Source of the DNA: Cenococcum geophilum 1.58 | Taxonomy: Eukaryota; Ascomycota; Dothideomycetes; Gloniales; Gloniaceae | DNA: 64,000 nt | Reading direction: 5' to 3' | Assembly: GCA_001692895.1 (NCBI GenBank) | Contig: KV748218.1 | Span: 1,426,001 to 1,490,000, forward strand | Part shown: piece by piece, positions 24,433-34,420 of the stretch | Position numbering within the stretch: the stretch's first letter is position 1 | How the letters are laid out: each line of letters starts with the position of its first letter | The notes under the pieces: generated by a model | What the model was told of the DNA's origin: nothing | What the model saw: only the letters and a program-made list of their open reading frames with translations | Databases searched by the model: none | Program-made: the position numbers and the translations under genes

Positions 24433-26060
24433 ATAATAACTAAAGGACTTTAACCTTATAGCGGCCTTCCTAATATATATATACTAAGAAGTTATAAGAT
24501 CTATAGTACTATTTAGTCTCGTACTTAAAGCAGTATAAGGTGAAATAGCTTTTACCTAGGAACTATCTAAAAGGTTAACAGATCTTATCTATAAGGTATA
24601 ATAGAGGGATACTTCCTATACTACCTTTAATATAGAAGCAGATTAGAAACGTAATAGAAAGGAAGCTATAAGGCGCTAAGATTAGGAACTAGACTTAATA
24701 GGCCTACTATATAGAAATAGTAAGGTTTAGGTGCTATAAGAAGCAAATATATAACAGAAGATCCTTATAAGGAATTATAATAATCCTCTAAGCGGCTACT
24801 ATAGTTAAGCTAAGATAGTAGAATTACTTTAATATAAATACTATTAGCTAAAGCTTAAGTAGGAAGTAAAGAAGTATATTAGCTATTATAAGAAGTATTA
24901 AGTATATAAAATCCGAAGGTATAAACTATAGGGTTTACTTAAATTAGTTCCCCCCACTAGTAAGCTATAGTAATATTACGCTATAGACTTTATTACGGGT
25001 CTCCCGCTATTTAAGGATAAGTAAGGACGAATATATAATTTGGTCCTTATACTTATTAATAGGTTTTTAAAGTATATCTAATACCTTCCTATTAATAAGA
25101 TAATTAACGTATAAGCGCTTATAATCCTAATTAAGGAGAAATACTTTCTTAAAGTAGATTAGCTATACTCTATTATTACTAATAGGGGCAGCGTCTTTAT
25201 AAGCTAGTACTAGTTAGATCTATGCTTTTATTTAAAGATAAACTACTATTATAGTATAGCTTTTTATCTATAAACAGATAGGTAAATAAAGCGCTAAAAC
25301 TAGGAACTAGAGTCTTATCTATAAATGTATTTAAACTACTAGTAAGATAATTAGTATAAGCGCGGAGTACACTTATAACTTAAATCAGTATTTATTATAT
25401 TAGTATATACCAATCTAGATTACCTATAGCGTCTAACTATCTAGGTTTAATAGTATATCTAATAATTATTAGCTAAGGCCGTATAACTAGTTATAGGATC
25501 CTATTAGGAAGTTTAAGGATATCTACTAGAGAGTATAAAGATACCTCTAGGAATAGGAGGAGTAATAGAAGTATATAAAGCAGAGCCTATAAGATGCCTA
25601 AGAGTAGTAGAGACTTTAGTATAACCGTAAACACTAGGATAAGCATTTTGGAGTAGGCGATGAGGTTCTATTACATTTAATAAATATTAAGACCGCTAAC
25701 TATTAAAGAAGCTTAATATAAGATACCTAGGTCCCTTTTAAGTTAAGGAATAGATTAGTAAGCTAGCCTACTATCTCTAGCTACTTTTATCTATAGCCTG
25801 TATATATCTAGTATTTTATATAAACCTACTAGAGCTATAGTATAGACTACTACTGGAAAAGAACTTCCAACTAGGCCTAATTAAACACCCTAAGGTAGTA
25901 GGCAAGTGGTACAAGGTTAAAGCTATACTACGCTATAAGTCTATTAAGAACAAGCTTTAACATAAAGTTAAATAGCTAGGCTAGCTTACTAAAAATTCTA
26001 TATAGGAACTAGAGGACCACTTTAATTACTATAAAGATATTCTAAAAGAATATTAAGACT
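24433..26060 (+). pseudogene. Gypsy B pol, second half: integrase and chromodomain
   Basis: Continuation of B after element D. The integrase core near 24985-25300 gives D-F-I-T-G-L-P-L-F and later I-T-N-R-G-S-V-F, the positions of the two catalytic Asp residues, the second now Asn. A chromodomain lies at about 25905-26055: W-Y-K-V-K-A-I-L-R-Y-K-S..., then K-V-K-stop-L-G and E-L-E-D-H-F, with the conserved Trp residues turned into stops. Chromodomains of this class direct integration to heterochromatin. Confidence 0.85.
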
Positions 26061-28420
26061 AAGGTCTGTAATCTATAAATTGTAGGAAGCGCTCTAATAT
26101 TATAGTATTATCGCAACCTATAAAGAAAGCTTGTAGTAGGCTATAAGAGGCCCTAAAGGGTAAATAGGTTAAATTAGATATAGAACGGACAGGTTCTGGA
26201 TACTATAAGGATTAGGGCTACGGCCTAATGTAGGATAGGTCCTTAGCCTTTTTACTTATATAATATAGAATTAATAGGGCATTTTGCTAGAACTGTATTC
26301 CTATTAATTACTAGGAATAATATTTTTAGGGCTCCTAGGCCCTTCCTAAAAGCCTTTTTAGGCCTTCCTAAACACCTTAATTAAGGTCCTTAATACTACT
26401 ATATATAAGAATAAATCCTAAAAGTCTAAACTACAAATACCTAGTCTAAAAAGCCACTATACCTTACCCTTAGGAGCAGGATTAGTATCTATTAGGCTAC
26501 TAAGTAATAGCTAACAAGAATGGGATCTAGGCCCCTTAGTAGGGGTACGAGTAGGTATAAAAATAGGGGTAGGATAATAAGGTATAGCGGGGGCAGAGAT
26601 CCTTAAATGCTTAATACTAATATTAGGTCCAAACCAATACTAATAAAGCTCTTATGGCATAAGCTTATAGTTAAGGAAGATACGCTTAAGCCTAGAATAA
26701 ATAGAGATGTTAGCTAGCTAGTATAGTCTAGAACCACCGAGACCTTGCTATAGTAACTATTAGTTACCTATCCGCTAGGTGCCTAAAGGGTAACCTACCT
26801 AATAATATATTATATTATACTCTTTTAAAACTTAACGCGTATATATAAACTCCTTTTTATGGTATATGGCGACCTTCTTTTTATCATCCCCATTCTTTAC
26901 ACTATTCTTAGTATACTAGCCTTACTCGCGTATTAGACGCTACTGGCTAGCTTGCTAGGAATTATACGCGGTATAGATAGCTATAGCATAGTCTTAAATT
27001 TAACCTAGTTATTTAGTATTAGTACTAGAATAAGAGAGCGCCTAGGTAATATAATAGTTAAGGATATTAAAGGAACGCCGCTACTTAGGCCCGGGCTATT
27101 AGAAAGCTTAAAGTTAGTAATAGAAAACTATCTATAGGATAGAAAAACTTACCTTAACGTAACTACCGCTTTTAGTATATATGTATTAATTATAAGGACT
27201 AAAGATATTAGATCTAATGTAGTATGTCTTATTATAAGCTTCTAATATCCTCTTATTAGATTTCTAGTCTTTTAAGGATATATAGGTAAAGTTATTTAAG
27301 TAGGACTAGTACTAGTTGCGGGTTAGTAGGGATTAGGGTTCTATATGCAACGGTAAGGCTAGGATACGCTAAGGAATCAGCTTAGAAGAGTAGTTAGTAG
27401 GAGAATAAAGAGGTATATTAAATTAGTAATGGAAATAAAGGAAATCTTAATAAAATATTAAAGATACGTCTAAAATTAGACGAAGGTTAATAGGGGGAAG
27501 CAAGGTATTTAAGAAAAGGAGCAGCTTAATAAGTAAGGTGTCCTTATACTTTACCTTCTAATACCCTTTTAGTAAATAGCTGCAATCTTACTAATATAAC
27601 TCCGTTATAATAGCGTTATTTAGAAGGAAGGAAATATAAGTATATATTATCTAACTATCACTTCCTTATAAAAACTGGGTACGTAGCTAGGGGAAGGCAA
27701 TTAAGACGTCAATTAAAGGCGTATATAGGTTAAATTATGCCTAAATAATACTATAGTATTAAGGAATAATATTATAGATGTTCTTAATAATTGTATAAGA
27801 GCTCTAAATGCTATTGCGAAGTATTCCTTCTATTTGCTAAGCAGTAAAGCTACGCCAATTATATAGTATAGGACTACTAGATTTAGAAGCATATATACTA
27901 AATATTAGAAGACAAGTCTCCTTAATTAACTAATTAATACCTTAACTATATTTAAAAGCCTAAGGGCAAATATAGAAGTAATATATTAGTGACGTAGAGA
28001 GTTATAAGAAAATATTACGAATTATATCTTAGTAGTTAAAGATGACGGTAAGCTAAGGCCCTGTACGTTAAATCCTATACTAAAAGGTTCTATAGAACTA
28101 TATAAGGAACACCAAATTGCCTATAATACTTATAATTAATTACAGACCGGTATAAATGCTTAGAAGTAGAGTTGTATAAAAATCCTTAAGTTAACCTAAA
28201 AGGTTATTAGTATGTTTCCGGTAGGCTTCCAATAGGTCTCCTAGCAATCCTTATATCTTTTCTCTAGTTATATTTTTTTTATTAAGGTTTTTAGGAGTTT
28301 AAAGTAGGGGTTAGATAGATAGATAATATATAATAGTATACTAATATCTCTCTAAACCCCTTCTAGAACGAGCCCTTATAATCTCCCTACCGTAAGGTAA
28401 TAGCGATTAGGGACCGACTG
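26061..28420 (+). pseudogene. Unidentified coding-like segment between chromodomain and 3' LTR of Gypsy B
   Basis: About 2.3 kb with no recognised family. The stretch 26850-27590 reads in one frame on the plus strand with only RIP-type stops. It starts with a hydrophobic segment (L-L-F-I-I-P-I-L-Y-T-I-L-S-I-L-A-L-L), passes a polar region with D-I-K-G-T-P-L-L-R-P-G-L, and ends in basic, Lys/Arg-rich sequence. A second coding-like stretch may lie at 27800-28420 in another frame. It could be an additional ORF of B (env-like or accessory), a captured gene or another inserted element; no insertion boundary was found. I assign no function. Confidence 0.4.
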
Positions 28421-28437
28421 TAAGAAGGGGGGGGCAA
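28421..28437 (+). other. Polypurine tract of Gypsy B
   Basis: AAGAAGGGGGGGGCAA lies directly before the 3' LTR and fits the plus-strand primer site. Confidence 0.75.
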
Positions 28438-28652
28438 TATAAGGGATATTATTGCGGTCACCTTAGGTTGCCCTTAGGACAACCCCTAGATACCCCTTAG
28501 ACGTCCGTCGGTCACGTGCTAAAGGCACGTACCTATAGTATATGGTCTCTACAATCCTAGAGGCCTTACCTCCTTAAGGATTCGTCTCTCTTACTAATCT
28601 ATCCTATTCCAATCGTGTCCTTATAGCCCCCTATCTATAAGTTCCCCTTACA
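28438..28652 (+). repeat. 3' LTR of Gypsy B
   Basis: 215 bp, less RIPed than the 5' copy (several CA/TG kept where 13591-13805 has TA). Followed by the GTGTC target duplication. Confidence 0.95.
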
Positions 28653-28700
28653 GTGTCCGTGTATTAATTAGGGGTATCTATTTACCGCTGCCCTAAATTT
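28653..28700 (-). repeat. Right terminal inverted repeat, outer part
   Basis: Completes the right arm of the split TIR element: GTGTATTAATTAGGGGTATCTATTTACC is the complement of 13090-13130 with few changes. Confidence 0.68.
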
Positions 28701-29124
28701 ATTAGGTAAATATATATAAAGTTAAAATATATAAATATTAAACTTAATTTTATACGCCCTAAGCATATAGAGTACCTAAAGCGTTAGCTACTAAGTAATA
28801 TTATAGTTAAGGAGAGGCGAATATAGTAGAAACTCTTATATACTTAGTAGATTAAGAAAAGTCTAATAAGCTACTACTAACTACGCTAAGCTAATAATCG
28901 CGAAGTTAATAATAGTGGTAAGAGTAGAGGTAGGAGAGCTATTATATTTTAGAGTCTTACTAAAGCCTAGAGCTATATAGAGCTTAATTATAAGTATAAT
29001 ACTATTCTAAGGTTCTATATATAAATAATCTAGATTTAATATTGAGTAATTTATTTAAAAATAAAATCGTCTTTAATATTAAGTTTAATACGGCTATTAA
29101 GTAAAACCTAAGTAGATAGTTATA
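28701..29124. other. RIPed spacer between the TIR element and Gypsy C
   Basis: AT-rich; no gene or repeat recognised. Confidence 0.5.
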
Positions 29125-29319
29125 TAGGTATAAGGTATAGACGACCCTAGGGCAACCTAGGGGTAACTTGCCCGTAAGGTACGTACGCTATATATATTTA
29201 GGGAAAACCCTTCCTACCTTATATACAGACTCCTCCTTTTTCCACTAAGGATTTATCTATCTATATAATATACCCTATTATTCTATTATTAGACTCCCTA
29301 TTTATATTCTTACCTTATA
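29125..29319 (+). repeat. Probable 5' LTR of Gypsy C
   Basis: The right edge at CTTACCTTATA is set by alignment with the B LTR end and the shared primer region after it. The left edge is approximate. No partner copy lies in the window. Confidence 0.45.
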
Positions 29320-29369
29320 TTTAAATTCTTTCCAATCCCCTTAGAAGGATAGCTAGTTTAATTTTTCTA

Positions 29370-30000
29370 TAATACCTCTAAAAAGAAACTAACGCCTATA
29401 CCTATTGGTAATACGCTAGTAATACAATTATAGAACGCTTTAGGATCTAGTATAGAAAAAAATGCTAGAAGTATACTAGTAGTATCTAAGCTACCTCCTA
29501 AATCTTAAAATAATTAGATATCTATAAACGCTAGAGACTAGTTTAACTTATATACCTAGGCTTAATAGGAGCTTAGTAATGTTATTAGCGTCCTACCTAA
29601 TATAGCTAATATAAAGGAGTTAGATAAGCTAGCTAAGAAAATAGCTAACTTATAGAGTATTATTGATTTAATAAAGCCCTCTCGTTGCCTCTCTAGTAAG
29701 GAGTATAAGTTATATAGCGAACGCATACGCTAAATAAATCTTAATGCCCTAGTTAAGAAGTTACCACCTAATATTAGCGGTACTACTTAGCAGTATTTTA
29801 ACCGATAGATTGCTACAGTTAAGAACTGATTTAGGGTTAATAACGCTAACTATAACTATAAGCAACGCACACGCTAGGCTATTAAAGGTCTTGTAAAAGA
29901 AAAGACAATCGCCTAACTAGTTTATTGCCGGTTAGATACTAAGGATAAGGGTCCTTTACTATAGGATAAGTTTAAGACTATAGTCTAAGACTAGATTAGG
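29370..30000 (+). pseudogene. Gypsy C gag, N-terminal part
   Basis: A RIPed frame of about 210 codons with Leu/Lys/Ile-rich helical sequence such as E-L-D-K-L-A-K-K-I and C-L-S-S-K-E-Y-K-L-Y-S-E-R-I-R. It continues without a zinc knuckle into the RT module, so the C-terminal Gag and the protease are missing. The identification rests on position. Confidence 0.5.
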
Positions 30001-30180
30001 AACTCTGAAACTATGGAGTATACTACAGTAGAGCTGTATGTACTCTTAGTGCAAGTATACCTGCAAAACATATATTGACCGCACCCTTCTCTTTACTGGC
30101 TCCCAGAAGCACACTACTACGCAATAGTTGCTTTGACCTCCGTGGCCCCTGGCCTGCTAGATATATATAAGGAGGAAATT
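30001..30180 (+). other. Weakly RIPed junction segment of Gypsy C
   Basis: Retains many CA/TG dinucleotides, unlike both flanks, and bridges gag to RT where B has protease. It reads T-V-E-L-Y-V-L-L-V-Q-V-Y-L-Q and later S-V-A-P-G-L-L-D-I-Y. It may come from a different, less mutated copy. Confidence 0.45.
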
Positions 30181-31440
30181 GATGTCTTCTTTAACGAGCT
30201 AGTAAGCATGCTACCGCAGAACTCTAAGTACGACTACGCGATCGACTTAGAAGAAGGCAAGACGCTACTATAGATGCCCCTCTACAACCTCTTATAGAAA
30301 GAGTTGTAGATCTTATAAGAGTACCTAGACAGTACTTTCGAGAAGGGCTAGATTAGGCCCAGTAAGTCTCCTACTAGAGCGCCTATTCTCTTTATACTAA
30401 AAGCAGACGGTATAATACGGCTATACGTTAACTATAGACGCCTAAATAAGATTATAATTAAGAATTGGTACCCCCTACTACTAGTTAGCAAACTCTTTAA
30501 TAGGCTTAGCTATATAAAGATTTTTATAAAACTAGATATTTATAATATATACTATAGGATTTATATTAAAAAGGGAGACGAATAGAAGACTATATTTAAG
30601 ATACGCTATAGTTACTTTAAGTACTTAGTAATACCCTTTAGTCTTACTAATATCCCTATAGCTTTCTAAAGCTATATTTATAAGGCTTTAAGAACTCTAA
30701 TAAATACTATCTATATAGTTTACCTAGATAATATTCTTATCTACTTAAATAATAAGGATAAGTACGTTAAGCACGTTAAGTAGGTACTATAATGGCTCCG
30801 CGCTTAGGGCTTATATACTAAACTATTAAAATATATCTTTTATACTAAAAACGTTAAGTTCCTAGGCTTTATTATTACCTTTAGGGGTATTATAATAGAC
30901 CCTATCCGTATAAAAGCTATTAAGGAATAGCCTAAGCCTAAGTCCTATAGGGATATCTAGGTCTTTCTTAGCTTTACTAACTTCTATAGGCGATTTATCT
31001 AGAACTACTCAGATACTATATACCCCCTATACGTATATCTTATATAGGCGTATTATAACCTAATATTAAATAGGGAGAAAAAGTATAAGTATAAGTTAAA
31101 AGGGCTTACTAAATAGTATTAACCTTAGTCCTAGCCTAATAATACTTAGTAGGCATTTTATAAGCTACGCGCTGCGTTTATATAGGCTCTACTACTTTAC
31201 TACTTTAACTTAAATCTACTTTTAATAGTAATTACTAATGCTTCTAATTATGCCTATAGCGGTATACTTTTACAGCCTTTAGGGTAGAAAGACTAACTCT
31301 ACTAGTAACTAATCGCTTATTATAGTTAGAAGCTTACTAGCCTAGAAGTATAGTATAGTAAAACCTCTTTAGTACGATACCGTTTTTATAGCCGGGTATA
31401 TTGTAATACCAATAGCATTATTATACTAAATTATTACGTA
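30181..31440 (+). pseudogene. Gypsy C RT and RNase H
   Basis: RT: S-K-S-P-T-R-A-P-I-L-F-I-L-K near 30365, V-N-Y-R-R-L-N-K near 30430, and Y-L-D-N-I-L-I-Y at about 30720-30745, so the second catalytic Asp has become Asn. RNase H follows with V-I-T-N-A-S near 31220 (Asp to Asn). The sequence loses similarity near 31400. The first 190 bp, to about 30370, are clearly less RIPed than the rest. Confidence 0.85.
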
Positions 31441-31496
31441 ATACGTTAATAAGCAGGAAAAAGGAGGCTAACTACCTTAATAGGATATAAGATACC

Positions 31497-31867
31497 TATT
31501 ACGGGACACCCCCGTAATACCTTACACATATCTACCTATTTCCACCAACTTAGCAATTAAAGACTAACCGCGAAATGGCAATCTAATGGCAATCTGATGG
31601 CAATCTAACGGCAATCTACGGCATTCTACTATATTCTACTAAGTTCTACTAAATTCTGCCAAGTTCTGCTAGGACTATAACCTAAACCCTATTCTACCCT
31701 ATATACGTATTAACTAAGCAACTAAGTTAACGATATATACCCTTTCTTCCCGTTTTCCTACCTTCTTTCCTTATATAACGTCTTAATCTTATTATATAGT
31801 TTATATATATAGCTTAATAATATCTATTTTGCTATATATTATCGTCGCTTATACTTACTCTGTAATA
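31497..31867 (+). repeat. 5' LTR of Gypsy A
   Basis: 371 bp. Two helically spaced arrays are visible at about 31570-31675: GGCAATCTAAT-type 10-11-mers, then AATTCTGCCA-type 10-mers. Confidence 0.95.
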
Positions 31868-31907
31868 CTACGTTGCGTTAAACCTATACTACCTCGCCCT
31901 ACCTAAC

Positions 31908-33240
31908 ATGTAGAATAACCCAAAAGCCCCTATATCTGTAACTGACTTACGCGACATATTTACCAAATAAATAAAGGGCCTGTAATAGGCTTTTATAGAT
32001 ACCCTTGCTTAATAGGAGGCTTAACACTAAGAAATAATTAGATCCCTAAGAAAAGAAATTAAAGAGATCCGCTGTAACCTACCATTTGCTATACTATCGC
32101 CCCCACCCGTTCCTACTAGTATTGACCTATAAGTACTAGATAGAGAAGACGTGTCTAGGACTAGCTCCTTAACCCTAAATTCGCTAATTAGTGCCTCTAT
32201 AAAGAAGCTAACCAAACGTCTCCCTAATCCTCCCACCTATTTAGGTAAAAGGAGTAAACTATGCTTTTTCCTTAACTAACTCAAGAACAAGCTAAACGGT
32301 AATATTAATCGCTACCCTACCCTTAATAGTTAACTACGTTATACTATAAGCCGTCTAATAGGAGACGCCGCGGAAACTATATACCTGTTTTAGCTAAACA
32401 CTATAGAAGAACTAGTTACTATACTAGAAGCATCTTATGGCGACCCTAACTAAATTATAATAGTATAAAGGAAACTAAATAAGATAACATATAGCTCTAA
32501 GAGCTTCCTATTATACTTTACTAAGTTCTACCGCTATGCTAAAGAGACTGGATAGAACAAACCCGCCTTAATTAATCGTCTAGTAGAATCCTTAAACTCC
32601 GAACTAAAGGCTTCCCTTATAGGAGTTAAGCCGCTAAATACCCTTACTACCTACGCTAATGTTATTAACGGCCTATATAACGATATACTACGCTTTGCCC
32701 TAAAACATATACCTTAATACTCTACCCCCTAGCCGTCTAAGACCTATAAGGACCCAGACGCTATAGATATTAACGCTAGAACCCTCTCTTACGCCCTAAA
32801 AGGATCTACTAAATATAAAAAACGCATTAAATACGGCCTTTGCTTTAAGTGCGGAAGTAACGCTTATATCTTAAGTTACTGCTCTATCCCCCTACCTAAA
32901 ATAAATATTTAAATAATTAGTATAGGCGGTGTACTACTGTTCTAATTATATAAAAGGACAACTAGTATATACAACTAATTGCCTTAACTAAGCTCTGTTT
33001 ACTAACCCCGATTATTATCTAGCTCTAATATATTATATAATAAGCACTACTTATAAGGACGAAGCTATAACCGACACGCTATAAGAACTCCGCCCTAATC
33101 GCCTCTAAAAGAAAGGTCCTAGAGCTAAGTCGCTCTCTAGAACGGCTCTGCCTTAAGATCTTATTAAATGCTTTAGATATTATAAACTCTGACTTTTAGG
33201 ATTGTAGTATAACCGTTAACTGCTGCCTATAGCAGAATAA
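31908..33240 (+). pseudogene. Gypsy A gag
   Basis: ATG at 31908-31910 is followed at once by a stop that A2 reads as Gln, which supports the start. A CCHC zinc knuckle at 32841-32882 reads C-F-K-C-G-S-N-A-Y-I-L-S-Y-C, with His replaced by Tyr. Gag is in frame 0 while pol is in frame 2, a -1 relation. Numerous TAA/TAG codons are RIP products. Confidence 0.88.
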
Positions 33241-33354
33241 TTAACGGGTTAGTGCTTAAGTCTTAATTAATATAGGAGCTAGCGGTATAGGATTTATTAA
33301 TAAGATCTTTATATAAGATAATGGTTTTACCCTAACCCCCTTTAACTGGCATAT
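33241..33354 (+). pseudogene. Gypsy A protease, cut by element E
   Basis: Reads L-I-N-I-G-A-S-G-I-G-F at 33263-33295; the D-T-G active site has become N-I-G. The frame is interrupted after CATAT (33350-33354) and resumes at 41363 in the same frame, because element plus duplication is 8,013 bp, a multiple of three. Confidence 0.85.
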
Positions 33355-33775
33355 TGTAACGGAGCCTTATAGTAGGAACTACGGTGGACTCGTTAATGGG
33401 CTAGGTATATAGGTATTGCAAGTAAGTCAACAACGTAATAATAACTGGTGGAGTGGTTGCCTAACAGATTAACTCTAATTATATTCTAAGAATTACTACA
33501 AGGAAGGAACTATCTAGGTAGGGACTAAGGGTCCTTAAATACACAACCGTACTCCTAAGAAAGTCGTTACTCTATCTGCTCTGTCTACTCTGTTCGCTTT
33601 ATTATAGATCTCGCAGATTATATAGATTATATAGATTATATTACGTGACTTTGCTTACTATTCCTCGTTATATAGTTCTATGGGTTCCATCCTAGACCGT
33701 GCTTATATTAACTAACTAGCTTCTTCTAACTCCTCTCCAAGTAGTTATAATATTGTACTTAAAGCGTTTATAACA
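33355..33775 (-). repeat. 3' LTR of Gypsy E
   Basis: 421 bp. The adjacent minus-strand tract AAAAAGGAGGGAGATAG (33776-33792) is the likely polypurine tract. Confidence 0.95.
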
Positions 33776-34420
33776 CTATCTCCCTCCTTTTTATCTTTGT
33801 CCTTAAAGATACCTAGTATCTCTAAGTTATTTACTAGAGGTATAATATCCGTCTAATTAATTTAGTTAATATTGTTACTTATAATGCCTAAAGCACCTTC
33901 TTCTTCTTTAACTCTTTATTATACGCGTACAGTCTCTTCTATACTATTGCTTGGTAAAGTAATGCCGTCTTCGTGTTCTTGTTGCGCGAAAGAGGGGTTA
34001 GTCTATATTACGTTAGTAAGTCCTTTATCTTAATAACCCTCTTTTTATATAGAGTATAATAAAGCAAATATTTAATTGTCTTGCGATATTCGCTTAATTT
34101 CTAACGCTAAGTATACGCGTTTTATAACTTTTAATAGTCTCTAAGTTCCTTAAGTAATTTGTTATAGGGTCTTATATTTAATCTGCTGCTATAAAGCTTA
34201 ATAGTAAGCTGTCCTTGGCGCTACTTATAGTTTAATATACCTTAAAAGAGTCTATATATGTTCTTAAAGCTTAGTGTCTAGCTTATGCCTATCTTTAGCG
34301 TTTAGAATATGTCCGTAAAAAGGTTTATTTAAAAAAGTAAAAACTTATTTAATAAGGTTTATAGGAACTTAGTAATAAAAGAACGGATTCTTTTCTAATA
34401 GAGAAGGAAATAACTCTAAG
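33776..34420 (-). other. Gypsy E 3' untranslated region and polypurine tract
   Basis: RIPed sequence between the end of pol and the 3' LTR. The purine tract is at its left edge. The stop-free stretch at 34349-34588 on this strand is not in the chromodomain frame and I do not treat it as a gene. Confidence 0.6.

Larger units (their letters stand above)
13591..28652 (+). mobile_element. Ty3/Gypsy element B (chromovirus-like), host of nested element D
   Basis: LTRs of 215 bp (13591-13805 and 28438-28652) with ends TATAAGGG (from TGTAAGGG) and CCCTTACA. The 5-bp target GTGTC is duplicated exactly at 13586-13590 and 28653-28657. Order gag, protease, RT, RNase H, integrase, chromodomain is Ty3/Gypsy. 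It is split at 18244/24433 by element D. Without D it is about 8.9 kb, long for a fungal Gypsy, because ~2.3 kb of coding-like sequence lies between chromodomain and 3' LTR. Confidence 0.94.
13088..28700. mobile_element. Element with ~105-bp terminal inverted repeats, split by Gypsy B
   Basis: The left arm 13088-13190 is the inverted complement of a right arm that is cut in two by Gypsy B: inner part 13533-13590, outer part 28653-28700. Removing B and one GTGTC target copy restores a continuous arm. Without B the element is only about 550 bp, with ~340 bp between the arms, so it looks like a non-autonomous TIR (MITE-like) element or foldback. No transposase lies inside it. The hAT remnant just to the left may or may not be related; no target duplication could be fixed. 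Confidence 0.68.
29125..31491 (+). mobile_element. Ty3/Gypsy element C, internally deleted and cut by element A
   Basis: A relative of B: the sequence after its putative LTR (TTTAAATTCTTTCC) matches that after B's LTR. It has gag and RT-RNase H but lacks the zinc knuckle and protease region that takes about 1.2 kb in B. Its 3' part ends at the ATACC target (31492-31496) where element A inserted. Beyond A, from 45464, I could not recognise its integrase or 3' LTR. Confidence 0.75.
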
